A stretch of DNA of 64,000 bases from Carya illinoinensis. Its lineage: Eukaryota; Streptophyta; Magnoliopsida; Fagales; Juglandaceae. Of this stretch, positions 44,406-55,571 are shown in pieces. A program made the translations under genes and the position numbers. Each line of letters begins with the position of its first letter. The stretch's first letter is position 1. The notes beneath the pieces are model-generated. The model ran no database searches. It saw only the letters and a list, made by a program, of their open reading frames with translations, and was not told the origin of the DNA. The stretch lies in assembly GCF_018687715.1 (NCBI RefSeq), contig NC_056762.1, forward strand, positions 16,412,364 through 16,476,363. The letters are read 5' to 3'.

Positions 44406-44560
44406 AAGAGTAATGTTAGATACAGTCGTTGAATATCATGTAATCTTTTTGAAAAAGAATGTGATCCACTAATAAAAAATTAATTTTTTTTATCATATGA
44501 ATCTCATATTTACTCATTTTTTTTAAACATATTGGGTCTACGACTATAAATATCATCTAT
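44406..44560. mobile_element. probable MITE
   Basis: GTAATGTTAGATACAGTCG at the left and CGACTATAAATATCATC at the right are imperfect inverted ends. Related ends are seen at 42417 (GTAATGCTACGTACAGTC) and 46540-46560 (CGACTGTACGTAGCATTA), so a small family is present here. Target duplications are not resolved. Confidence 0.4.
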
Positions 44561-44964
44561 CTCTTTCAATTATCATTATGCAAACAACTTGAGATTCCCC
44601 TCATTCTTGAATTTCTTTATTTGTTATAATCACAATCCATAAGTAGGAATGAAACCATATGACACTTAAACCTTAGGTTTACGGGTACAAATTTTGTGAA
44701 AGTTGAAAATTAAGTCTCAATTTATAAACACTGTGAAAAACCATTATTTTGTAATTAACCATTTTCTCTATTTAAAAAAAAAAAAAAAATGTGGCATGAG
44801 TTGATCAAAATGGAACCCTATACGAATCTTCTCATCCATCAATGTTAATGGAAAGAAGAAAACATGAGGTCAATCATGTCTTCACACGTCAATTTTACAT
44901 TTACTTAGGAAGTAAAAAATAAATTTTAGATTAAAAATAAAATAAAATTATGAAAAATGGTCTA

Positions 44965-45075
44965 AAGCCAACTGTAGTGACTGGCACACGTACATGTTTA
45001 GTCCTCCTTGCGATGCTTAGATCTTTGCCACCATGGAAGCCATTGATTGGGCCACCACGGGGTGCCAGATCTAGA
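44965..45075. repeat. direct repeat flanking the CRIPT-bearing hAT, left copy
   Basis: A block with GTGACTGGCACACG, TTAGATCTTTGCCACCATGG and GGGCCACCACGGGG. A related block occurs at 46590-46700 in the same orientation (GTGATTGGCACACA, TTAGATCTTAGCCACCGTGG, GGGCCACCGTGGGG). Confidence 0.6.
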
Positions 45076-45376
45076 CGTGTTCAAGTTCATATCACCACGC
45101 AGTGACCATATCTTAGCCACTCATGGTTGTAACTTGTAGGGGTGTTCATCCGGGTCGGATTTTTATCCGGCCCGGTCCAGAACTCGGATAACCGGGTTTC
45201 GGTTACGGGTTTCAGACCGGATCAAATCCAGGCCGAAATCCGCAATTAAAATAACCAGAACAGCCGGTCCGGACCCGGGTATGAAACCCGGGTTCTGTAT
45301 TCAATACCCAGTACAACCGGGTTGGTATAAAACCAAAATATCCTACGGTTCCTACCCAGTCGACGTCCCAACACCC

Positions 45377-45378
<2 letters not shown>

Positions 45379-45451
<73 letters not shown>
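45379..45451. repeat. long CT microsatellite
   Basis: An uninterrupted (CT)n run inside the non-autonomous hAT. A second, shorter one lies at 45618-45660. Confidence 0.95.
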
Positions 45452-45454
<3 letters not shown>

Positions 45455-45615
45455 CGAAAGAAACTTCGTAACCCTAGCCGCCGCCGCCGCCGTGTCTCAC
45501 GCGGCCCTTCTCCCCCCTCGTGTCTCACCCGTCGCCTTCATCCTCGCGCCCCTTCCTCCTCGTGCCGTCGTCTCTATTTTGTGGGTCTATCTGCGTCGTT
45601 GTCGTCGTCTTCGTC

Positions 45616-45662
<47 letters not shown>

Positions 45663-45888
45663 CGAAACCCAGCCTCCTCTACCGATCAAAGCCTCGTTTC
45701 CATCCCCGTGCCGTCGTTTTCATCCACAGGTATGTCTTTGTTTTGTTCTCTCATTTTGGGCCTTCATACTTTGTTCTATAAATATAACAACACGCTCGTA
45801 CGAAGTAGAGGCCCAATCTGGAACGGTTTCTGATTAGGGCTTCGATTTTTCTACTTACAGAGAAGGGGGAAATTGAGAGAGGGCAGCA

Positions 45889-46153
45889 ATGGTGTGCGAG
45901 AAGTGTAAGCGTTTTCTGATTTTACCTGGCGGTTTATCTCCATAGGATCAATCTCCTAGCTTTAGATGTAGTGTTTTGATATTCGAAGTTTTTTACTTTC
46001 TCGAAAAAACTTTGTTTATCTGTTTGTTGTTTATCTGTTTGTTCTTTGTTGTTTGTTGTTTGTTGTTTATCTGTTCCGGAAAGAAGGGGCGAGCAACACC
46101 ACCGAAGGCGATGGCCGCAAGAAACGAGAACAAGCTCCTCTCCAAAAAGACCC
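45889..46153 (+). pseudogene. captured CRIPT gene fragment (two exon pieces)
   Basis: Piece 1: ATG at 45889 reads MVCEK plus the first base of a Cys codon, then a strong donor GTAAGC at 45905. Piece 2 (about 46073-46153) reads KEGASNTTEGDGRK, then after a 2-nt loss NENKLLSKKTR. These match the beginning of CRIPT, a small conserved zinc-binding protein (cysteine-rich PDZ-binding protein family) whose N-terminus starts MVCEKC and contains an EGASNTTEG and an NENKLLSK block. About 8 nt also appear missing before KEG. The Cys-rich C-terminal half is absent. The intron between the pieces has no obvious acceptor. Probably picked up as genomic DNA, since intron sequence is present. Confidence 0.75.
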
Positions 46154-46331
46154 GAGTTCAATCCGGAACCCGGAATTCGGGTTTTACAAAACCCGGTTCA
46201 TCCGGGTTCCGGCCCAAATCTGACCCGGACTAATCCGGTCCGGGTTTCGGCCCGGATTTCAAATCCGGATTCTGGTTTGGGTATACCCGGGTTTCTGGGT
46301 CGGAACCCGGATGAACAGCCCTAGTAACTTG

Positions 46332-48063
46332 TTGGGGTACTAATCAGTCTTCAACATTTTTTTTTTCAATTTTAGATTTTATATTTAAAAAAAATAATAT
46401 TTACAGTTATGAGTTTATAAGTACATGCAATCACTTTTAAAAATGTGAATAAATATAAGACCTACATGAAAAGAAAATTAATTTTTTAATAATAAGATCA
46501 ATTTTTTTTTTCCAAAATGACTACACGATACTTGTATATTTTACGACTGTACGTAGCATTAATCTTTAAAAAAATTGCAAAAGGCTTAAAGGCGAAATGT
46601 GGTGATTGGCACACACTTTCTCGCTACCTTGTGGTGGTTAGATCTTAGCCACCGTGGAGGCCATAGGTTGGGCCACCGTGGGGATGGCCTGATCTAGCGG
46701 TACGATCTTTTTATTTTTATTTTATCTGAACCCTTTCATAAGGGTGCTCTTGAATCGTCTAGAGAAGTACAGGAATCACTCTTGCTTTCTTTTTGCCTTT
46801 TCAATAAACGTCTTAAATAGTTAATGAAAAAATACAACCTTTTATTTATATGCCATCAACTAATCAAGAAGAAAAGAGGTGTAGAAAAGGAGTGCGTTAT
46901 TGTTTTAGGTGCCTAATTCAGAAGGTTTCATCCGTCCAAGCCTTCGTTAGTTCTATGACCAAAAAATCGACGTTAACATATCTACCAAGTCATAGCTATA
47001 GGTAAGAGGACATGTGTCATAGAGTTTTTTTATATAGGCCTGTTAAAAAAATAAAAATAAAAACATGTGTACAGTATAAGAATGCTAAATATATATTTTT
47101 TAATATTCATATTATCCATATAGTCAACCATTTGAGCTTAAAAAAAATAATAATAAATTAAAAAAATAAATAAAAAAAAGGACAAAACATCCCACGTCTG
47201 GCCATGGGTGGCCTGATTTGGGCCGCTACCTACAGAATGGATATGCAAAGTGACAGATGGTGGCCAATACCCTAGGGGCACTCAACAAACCATCAGTGAT
47301 CCTTGGGGTGGTTGTCTAAGGCCACAGCCACCCCGCAATTGTCCTTAATGGCCACCGGTGCCTTTTCTTTTTAAGTTTTTGTTTTTTGTATTTGAGTTTA
47401 ATTTTTAGTTGATTTAATATTATTGTATCTTTTATATTTTTAGTTTGTTATTTTAATTGCATTACTTAAAAAAAAAAAAAAAGATTAGGTTATGAATCTT
47501 GGTGTTATTTCTTATTTTGAAGTTTAATTTTTTTTTGTTATTGTTTGTAATTCTTGATATTTGTTTTTCTACTTTTAATATTTTTTATTATTTAAAATTA
47601 TATTGGCGTGGCAAGCTAACTGTGTAGTGTGGAAGGTATAAAATCTACCATACCCAAAGTGGTTTTCTAAGTCTAGCCCAAGGTAGGGGGTCTCATAAGA
47701 GGAAGAAAGAGACAAGGGAGGAGGGGGACAAAAGATTGAGACAATATGGGTTGTCAAGAGGAAAATGTGAAAAGTGACATAAAGGAAAGAGGATGGGACA
47801 TAAAGAAACAAGGGATAGAAGATAAGAGGGGGGGGGGGGGGGAACTAGACTACTTGGGGGACCTTTTGGCCAAGCTTCTCCACAGGGGCTTCTTCAACCT
47901 TACGACATGAGTTATAGTGACGAAATCTCCACCAGGAGACAGACCTCCAAGATCTATTGTGCAGTGAGGATGAGAGACTGAAAAACAAGCACATTATAGT
48001 AGATAAGTATGTAAGTTATTTAAGGTGTAGCAAATTCCAAGGACGAAATTTTTATAAGGAGGA
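46332..48063. other. intergenic, no gene
   Basis: Includes a probable MITE right end (46540-46560), the second flank repeat (46590-46700), GGCC-rich words at 47200-47350 and a G15 run at 47828-47842. From about 47930 to 48068 the plus strand resembles the extreme 3' end of a gypsy pol and its polypurine tract (TTCCAAGGACGAAATTTTTA, then AAGGAGGAGAGG). Confidence 0.5.
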
Positions 48064-48068
48064 GAGGT

Positions 48069-51000
48069 TGTAACGACCCGGCCTAATAATTCTAAGGCTC
48101 GAATATTCATAATTTTTATTTGGCCTAAATTAGATTTAATAGGTCATATTGGATAAGCTCACAAGCGAGAAATTATTGAGATTGATTAGGAGTTTTAATT
48201 AGGCTCAATAACTATTTTAAATCATATTTATTATTTATTAAATGAGTTAGACTCTTTTTAGAATTTAAAGATTGGCTATTAGATATTTATTTCAAATTAA
48301 ACTCATCATTGATTGAAGATCCCTACACAGTTTCAGTAACCCTACATTGAATGAATTACTAGATCATGTTTTTAAATTCAGACTCTCTTCTTGAATGATC
48401 GAAATCAAGTTCAACTCAAACTCCTCGGCATCCCATTCCAACAGGGATACAACTCTACAAGTCATCTTCATGTTAAAACTCTTTAATGGAGTCCAACTCA
48501 AACTAGTCGTCACCTCTCCCAAATCTTTCTATAAATATCTCCCTATCCCATGTTATTTGAAAACAAAAACCATAAACCTCACAATCAAACACTGTGATCG
48601 ATTTTGTATCGAAAATTTTAGGAAGCAACACTATAAGGTAAGTAGCTTGATCATAAATTAGGATTAGCATATGTTAGCTAGTTATATATATTAATATTAA
48701 AGTCAGTTCTTTCGAAGCTAGTTTTTACGTACCATACATGTCATGTATTGCAAGCATGTCATTCATCATTCTGCATATTATAGTTATATATGTATTATGT
48801 ATCTCACATTGCATTAAATACGTAAACTTTCATAACACCAAGTGTAAGATAAGTTCAGATTAGTTAATAAAATGACCATTAGATGCATGGTACCAATGCG
48901 ATTTATGAGTGGATGTGCAAGCCATGGAGTTAAGCATGGTCCATCATAATATGCTAGAATACTATTAGCAACTCCCCTCGCTGCAGGAGGATTTGGGGCC
49001 AGTGTACAACCTTGTACACAAGGTTAAGTGTATCGGCCAGTAAATTACTGAGTCATCAATTCATTTTAGTTGTTTTTATGTGTGGCACCTCCAGCCTCTA
49101 CTTGAGATTTGGCGGTGAATGAGATGCTGGGACATATAATACAAGGCTACATACACCTCATACATGATAAATAATATGCAATGCTCCTAAATATTCTAAC
49201 AGTATGCAATAAACATATAGCGGAAAATAGAAAAAGTAAAGAAATCTAAACAATGCCATGGGTAATTGCATTGTACATGGTACAAACTTTAAAAAAAATA
49301 TATAAAAAAAACTTTTACCCAACTTTGTCACATCATTGTCATCGTTAATTAAAAGAGAGTTATCAAAACATAATATGAGTTTATGTTTCCAAAACACGGA
49401 ACCAAATTACTTCTCAAAATATATCAAGTTTCCAAAAGCATTTCCCCTTGTGGGAAACGAGGTCCCAACTCTAGGAATCTCTCTATTTTCTTTTTTAGTC
49501 ATAGTGGTTCATGCTTTACTCACTTCTCCAAAACCTAGTCCTTATCCCTATTATTGAGGCGTCACAACTCCTCAATAAACTGGAGGATCTTAGAAATCTC
49601 CTGATCTATAGACTCTAGGTGCTCCAAAATAGTGGGCTCGGGCCTACTTATGTCCATCTTAGGCACAATCCTCTCCAAAGGAGGTGTTGTCCTCTTCCTC
49701 TTGGCCATCGGCATTACCTTCTAGTCTTGTAACAACTTCTACCATTCCGGGAGAGGAATGATAGTGAAAAAATTGTAATAGTAAGATTTCAAGAAATCTT
49801 AGTAAGTAATTACACAACATACCACAGTTAACACAAGAATACAAGAGGTATTTCATGCAATGCATGCATGGACATGTACTTAACTCATAATTGAAACCTA
49901 ATCGTAACTCAGGCATTGTACACCTTTAAAAACTTGTGATGGAGACTTAATATTTTCAGAAAATAACTTTACTTTCTTTTCTTTCTTGTTAACCTTAACG
50001 TAACTTGTTCTTTTCAGAGAATATCACAAGATTTGCATCAAGTGATCCATAAACATGGGAACTCATATACTTGTTCAGAGAGTGGAAACAACACAGTTCC
50101 CCTTTGCACCGCATGCTCCTGTTAGTTACCACACCATCACCGGTCTATGCACTATGATGACTACATCTTAAACATAATATAACTTAGTAATTCGACAATA
50201 TTTTGTCGGGCTACATGCCTTATGTACCCAATAGCGTTAGGCGTTACCCCGTTTTGGCATTCTTTAAAAAGAATTCATCTGAGGCACATCGACGGTTCTT
50301 TGTCAACACAGGGACTACCACTCTATTCTTAAATACTCCAAAGTGGACAGAGGAGTTTCATTAGGACATTCTCCTGGCTTAGCACTTGGAGTTGTGATAA
50401 AAAAAATTTTAAAACATCATTTTATTTCCCAAACCCTTTTTGTTCTTGAAAATGTTTTTCTTATGAAATCACTTTTCCCAAATGCATGTGACATGAGAGT
50501 TAAGACATACGTGCTAATGATTGACATATGCCATATGAGATACCATGCATGAAATAACCAAGCATAAAATATTTAATTCATAGCATGATAACATAGGACT
50601 CATAATGTATTAAAACACAATCATGGATTAGGTAAAGTAGCCTTGGCCGAAATATATATGCACAAGAACATGGAAAATCATCACTTAAACATACTCCAAA
50701 TTTCATCCAAAATGCTTAGAAATTGTAGCATAGTAAAATAAGATATGAAATCAAGATTTGAATCACTCAAAGTAGGGTAAAGCCAAATCATCAAAGGTCT
50801 TAAAATAGCAACATCATTTTCCTTAAAACCGAGACATGCAAGGGATCTTATTACCATTTTTCATCACAAATCGATTCACATTAGTCATTCAATAATCATA
50901 TTCCAAGTTCATGTAAGAGTATTCAAGCAAACAAATAAGAATAGCAACCAAAGTAATAGAAACAAACAAAAGATTTACACAAATGTATACGTGCATTAAC

Positions 51001-53060
51001 CAAAAGTAAGTTGAGTGTATACTTACAAAAGTCCGCGTAAAGTAACAAATAGCAAGCTATAAATCGAAGTGTAAATAGTTAGAATAAGGGTTCCAAAGAC
51101 CTTAATCCGTGAGGCTTGAGTGTGTGTGATTGCTAAGGCTACCACTAGAGTTTAAACACCAATAGGCCATTCGGCTTCTAGGGTTTTGAGTCAAGAAATA
51201 TTTCATTTTTCTTGTGTTCTTCTTCATAACTCAAAGTAGGGTGAAAAGATAAGTAGTTGACTGAATACATGAAAGATTTGGACTCCTCATCATTCGAATT
51301 AGACCAAACCCTAGGAAACCCTAGTTGGTTCCTCAAGAACAAGTGTTAAATTGTGAGTGCTTGGCCATTACCGAACCCCTTAGAGATTCTCATCTCTTCA
51401 TGAGTTGGAAGTGTGTCATGTGTGGGTGTGTGAATCAAGAAAGCAAAGTCTCATCGTGCCCCTCCTCCTTGCTAAAGTTGAAATCTCCTTTTAGAAGTAG
51501 TTTCCCTTGTTTGGTTGAAAAGAAAGTGTGAGAAAGTGAGAAATCCCTTGAGTGGTTGTGTAAGAAAATATGAAGAGAGTGAGAACATGAGAGGTCCAAA
51601 AATGACAAAAAGAAAAGCCATTGGGCGTGTGGCTCTTCTCCCTTTATATAGAACTCTCCCACAAAACCCTATTGGTTACTTGAGACCCAATGCATGAAGG
51701 ACAAGCGGCTTGCCCTTCTTTCTTCCCTTTTGGCCATCCATGCCTCTTGAGTTTCCATCATGAGATTGTTGGGAATGACCAAAGGTTGTGGATGGTGTGT
51801 GGGGTTCTTCCCCTCTTGGCCAAATGCCTCAAATGCCCCTCTCATATGAGTCTAGGTGCAATGAATCTTAGGGTAACTAGGTAAAACCATCCATAAGTCT
51901 CTTCCTCTTCCAAAATAAGGTGTTGAATGGTTGTCATATGGCTTAGGCGTGCAGTGTCTTCTAGGTGCCACCCCCTCTCTCCTCTCCCCGAGATGATCTT
52001 TCCTCTTCCATACATATTCCCTAGGTGACCTATTTCCCAAAGCTTCTTGTAACCCTAGCATGACAAGTGGCAAAATCTGAGAAAAGCACATGGGTAGGCG
52101 TGTAGTAGGAGGGAAACCGAAAATCATTGTCTTTTGGGTTTCCTTATTTAAATCCATTAGAAAGAGACTCCTTTTAACCCATTGGAAATGGACTCCTTTT
52201 ACTTACCCTAGAAGCCACTTCCCTAGAGGATCTCCTGATCTCCTTGGGACTTCAAATAATTGCCAAGTAGCATGAAGAATGGGTGTATGTGTGTTGGCCT
52301 AGTGGCCTTTGGCCTCTCCTATACATCTCATCATTTCACTCTTCCAGAAACATCCTTGCATGAGTGACAAATGGCAATACTACTAGGGTTAGGTGTGCAA
52401 GCCTTCCCTTGGCTTCCCAACATTCTTCTTTCACCCCCTTTGCCCAATATCAAGACTATGTACATAGCTCTCCATGTGTGACACATGGCACTAGTGATTA
52501 TGGTTTGAATCTTGGGCTAAAAATTCAATTGAGCTTGGGTTTTCCTTGAGGGCCAAATTTTACTCTAGGATTTTTGGGCTAGCTTTTCTTTTGGGCTCAA
52601 ATACACAATTAAACTTCCAATGCCTCTTCTTCACTTAAGACACTAAGGCCCTAAAATGCTATAGCCTCTAAAAATAAAGCTGACCCATGCTCTACTAAGT
52701 TTGGGTTATCACATCATGTTTTTAAACTACCCCAGGTCAGTATAATTATGACGACAGAGCTACAGGACTTGACTTAGTCCAGGAAGACATGACAGTGGCC
52801 TAGATCATGTACATAAATTTTAATTTATGTCTTTATGGCACAGATTTCAAAAATTTTTAATAAATACTTCCACGCATCTCTCTTTTATTATATCAGTATT
52901 TTAATAAAGAATAATTTTATTTATAGAATTTTTGTACTTAGTGCTTCCTTTAGAATAAAAGAAAATATTTTTAAATTAAGGTTCAATCCTAGTACTTCAG
53001 CTCTCAAGAATTTTTAAAAGTGACTTCATTATTATTAACCTTGGGGAGCAGGGTGTTACA
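48069..53060 (+). mobile_element. gypsy LTR E, interrupted by a nested LTR
   Basis: Ends are TGTAACGACCCGG (48069) and GGGTGTTACA (53060). It has a TATA box (CTATAAATATC at 48531-48541) followed by a leader and a donor-like AAGGTAAGTAG near 48637. Net length without the nested element is about 1.35 kb. A pol-end/polypurine-like sequence directly precedes it, so it may be a true 3' LTR. Alternatively it is a solo LTR, because GAGGT occurs on both sides (48064-48068 and 53061-53065). Confidence 0.65.
49081..52713 (-). mobile_element. long solo LTR B, nested in LTR E
   Basis: On the minus strand it starts TGTGATAACCCAAAC (52713) and ends GGAGGTGCCACA (49081), 3633 bp. Flanks are TTATG (49076-49080) and TCATG (52714-52718), one mismatch. 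The half nearest 49081 aligns in reverse with 4020-5451. A short acidic frame starts at ATG 49742 (MVEVVTRLEGNADGQEEED...). In a second frame of the same stretch, MAKRKRTTPPLERIV runs to a TGA near 49562. Several open frames in the 51.3-52.5 kb half show no homology. Best read as a solo LTR of a long-LTR chromovirus. Confidence 0.65.
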
Positions 53061-54316
53061 GAGGTGGTGAGGTTTAGTTCTCTCTCACATCAAGTGACCA
53101 TTTGGGGTTGTTAAGGGCAAAGGTTGGTCTGCCATGAGTGGGTGGAAACTTGCTTACGAATTTTTGCCAATGTGGCCAAGATTCATGGGCTTTAAATTAG
53201 TGGGCTTCAATTTGGGATTTAAAGAGGGTTTGGTTAGAGTTTGAGATACTATCAAGCCCAAATCTAGTTTTTCTTAACCCAATCATATTTTCAAGGTTTA
53301 TAATATTGAATGATGAAGTCATAATATGAATTTGATGGATTAATAGTATGTGGAAGTGATTTAATTAAGTGATTAACCATAATGATAGAAATCGATTTCG
53401 TTTAGGGTTTGGAAACTAAGTTGGCCCAATCAAATTTTCAAGATTTAAAAATTTTGATAATAATGTCATACTGTGAATTTTGAAGGATTAATAATATGTA
53501 AAAGTTATTTAATTAAGTGATTAAATATAGTGCTAGAAACCGAATTAGTTAGGGTTTGGAGGTCAACTTTAAGGTTTGGATAAAACTGTTTAGGGTTTCA
53601 ATTTCAACCATGTTTTTGGGGTTTCAGTTAGTTCCAACCATATAAGATTTTACTAGAGTTGAAATTTTCTTTGGTTTGGCACAATTTGGTTTGTTGGATA
53701 GAATAGGGTTTTGATTAGGTGGCATGATGTCACACTTTGATTCCTGCAAATCCATCAAATGTTCCTTATGGTGCCAAATGCCTAATACTATTCATTATGT
53801 GTGATTACGATCTTGCCAAGTGTCCAAATAAAACTTTTCTAACTTAATTTAAAAATTTCACACTGTGATTTTGAAAACACTGCTCTTGATGCACTTATTG
53901 AGGTTACTATTCACTCCAAAAAAATAAACAATAAACTTAGCATTTAAAAATTCTAAATATTCATATAAACCTACAGTGAAAATCATTTACCGAAATTCAA
54001 CCCTGAAGTGTCCATAAAAATAAAAACGCAGTTTTGAACAGGCGTTTCATACAAAAATATGAAAATGGATTTATTGCACCATAAAATCCTAAAAGGTCAA
54101 CTGAGTCTAATGGTGCAGACCATAATATATTATGACACTTCTAATTACTTCAAATAATTAAAATCATAATTTTGGCACCACAATGAATGATAACACTAAC
54201 TATATTGATAGACTAAAACTTATGCAATTGGTCGATTTGTAAAAACTTATGAGGATTTCACAAGATTCCTAAAGCCAATAGAAATTCCACCATTAAATTT
54301 CTAGCGGGTTGTTACA
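53061..54316 (-). repeat. LTR F2, partial, first of two abutting LTRs
   Basis: Aligns with 8343-9458 in the same orientation and ends GGTTGTTACA at 54316. The left side is cut at the edge of LTR E. No coding sequence. Confidence 0.6.
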
Positions 54317-54319
54317 ATA

Positions 54320-54478
54320 TGTCCATTAGTTTAGTCAAAAACTTCAAAATATAACACACTCTCCAGTTTATTGCCAAGAATGACATTTCCATAGTTAAAA
54401 CAACTTTTGACGGATCAAACGACAATCAAATGAAACAAACAAAATATCCACAAAAACTAAACTCAAAAAAGAACAACC
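54320..54478 (-). repeat. LTR F start fragment, abutting the previous LTR
   Basis: Begins TGTCCATTAGTTTAGTC and aligns with the 5668-5767 plus 8010-8060 part of LTR F1 (CACTCTCCAGTTT, ATATCCACAAAAACTA). It is separated from the end of the preceding LTR by only ATA. Confidence 0.55.
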
Positions 54479-54800
54479 TTACGAGGCGTTGTATGGAAAG
54501 AAGTGCAGATCCTCTCTGTATTGGGATGAAGTTGGTGAAAGGAGACCATTAGGACTAGAGTACTTGCAGGACGTACCAAAGCAAGTGGCACTAATATAGG
54601 AAAGGACGAAAGCAGCCCAAAGTCGTTAGAAGAGTTATGCCGATAAATGGCGAAGGAATTTGGAGTTTGTCGTAGGAGATTGGGTGTATGTTAAAGTCTC
54701 ACCAAGGAAGAGGGTCATACGGTTCAGGAAGAAAGGAAAATTGAGTCCCCGGTATGTAGAACTGTTTGAAAGTTATGGAAAGAGTCAGTGTAGTAGCATA
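54479..54800 (+). pseudogene. gypsy integrase C-terminal region, decayed
   Basis: The plus-strand frame reads YEALYGKKCRSPLYWDEVGERRPLG, then after stops SYADKWRRNLEFVVGDWVYVKVSP and FRKKGKLSPRYVELFE. This is the conserved segment between the integrase core and its C-terminal domain in Ty3/gypsy polyproteins. It abuts an LTR piece of opposite orientation, so the locus is a rearranged composite. Several in-frame stops. Confidence 0.85.
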
Positions 54801-54919
54801 TCATTTGGATCACTAAGTATTTACGGCCTCTACGAGCTTCATTGTTACTCACCTTGATCGTTGCTGGAGTAGGCTCATTGCTTACCCAAGGCTTTCTATG
54901 TGTAGGTAGGTTACATGCT

Positions 54920-55180
54920 CGCCTTGCGAGTGAGTTGCATAGCTCGCCTAGGACTTGTCGAGTGCTGGTGGATTAAGTGCTACCAGGCTTGTTTCTTACT
55001 CTCTAAAGATGTTTTAAGTGCTCAACTGGGATGTCCAAGCTCTCACATGGTTTGTGCCCACCAAACTTTTGTCCCTTGTGAGTTGCATTGCTCATTGGGA
55101 TTTTTCAAGTGTTGGTGTGATATATTCTTGCCAGGCTTTTGTTGAGCTCATTGCTTGCCCATGATTTTTCGAGTGGTCTC
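54920..55180. repeat. imperfect ~148-bp tandem repeat
   Basis: TGAGTTGCAT at 54931 and again at 55079, each followed by GCTC, a GG.CTT/TTTTCGAGTG.TGGTG stretch and a CCAGGCTT block. A third partial unit begins near 55141. Confidence 0.5.
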
Positions 55181-55571
55181 CCAAGTGTTCTAACCTTTTG
55201 GTGGGATTCCATGATATTCCCAATGCATGAAAGATAAAGAGAAACAACAGTGAGAATTATCCATTTTTGTTGTGTAAAAGAGGGACCAATACAACTTTGG
55301 GCGGTGGTCATGGGGGAGCTCCTAGGCGGTGAATGTGGTTTGCTAATGGTGGCCTGAGCTCCTCACCATGTGTAGAGTAGTCTCTAGTGGACGAGCTAGC
55401 AAGCAGTAGGGACTCTATTCCTCCACTCCCACTGTAATGCTCCATTGAGTGCAGCGCCTCCTTTTCGTTGAACTAGTTTTTGTTGGTAATGTGACCTATT
55501 GTTCTAAGAGTGATTTTCTAGATCCCATAGATAGAGTCAAATTGTTGATGCATTTACAATGGTATCAAAGC
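55140..55571 (+). repeat. possible copia 5' LTR end with primer-binding site
   Basis: TGGTATCAAAGC at 55560-55571 resembles the initiator-Met tRNA primer-binding site of copia elements (usual form TGGTATCAGAGC). It directly follows GCATTTACA, an LTR-like end. The LTR start at TGTTGAGCTC (55140) is a guess. Confidence 0.35.

Larger units (their letters stand above)
45137..46323. mobile_element. non-autonomous hAT carrying a captured gene fragment
   Basis: Inverted ends TAGGGGTGTTCATCCGGGT and (complement) TAGGGCTGTTCATCCGGGT differ at one position. The 8-bp target duplication GTAACTTG is perfect (45129-45136 and 46324-46331). Subterminal DNA is dense in CCGGGTT/AACCCGG words. The interior carries two long CT microsatellites (45379-45451 and 45618-45660), a GC-rich leader-like region, an intron-like section and a piece of a CRIPT gene. 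There is no transposase, so it depends on an hAT enzyme supplied elsewhere. Confidence 0.9.

Noticed and set aside
45281..45837. Overlapping 105-166 aa frames full of SLSLSL
   Set aside because: They are produced by CT microsatellites inside the non-autonomous hAT.
53835..54316. Possible gene on the minus strand near the gypsy relic
   Set aside because: The sequence aligns with a solo LTR elsewhere in the window and has no coding frame.
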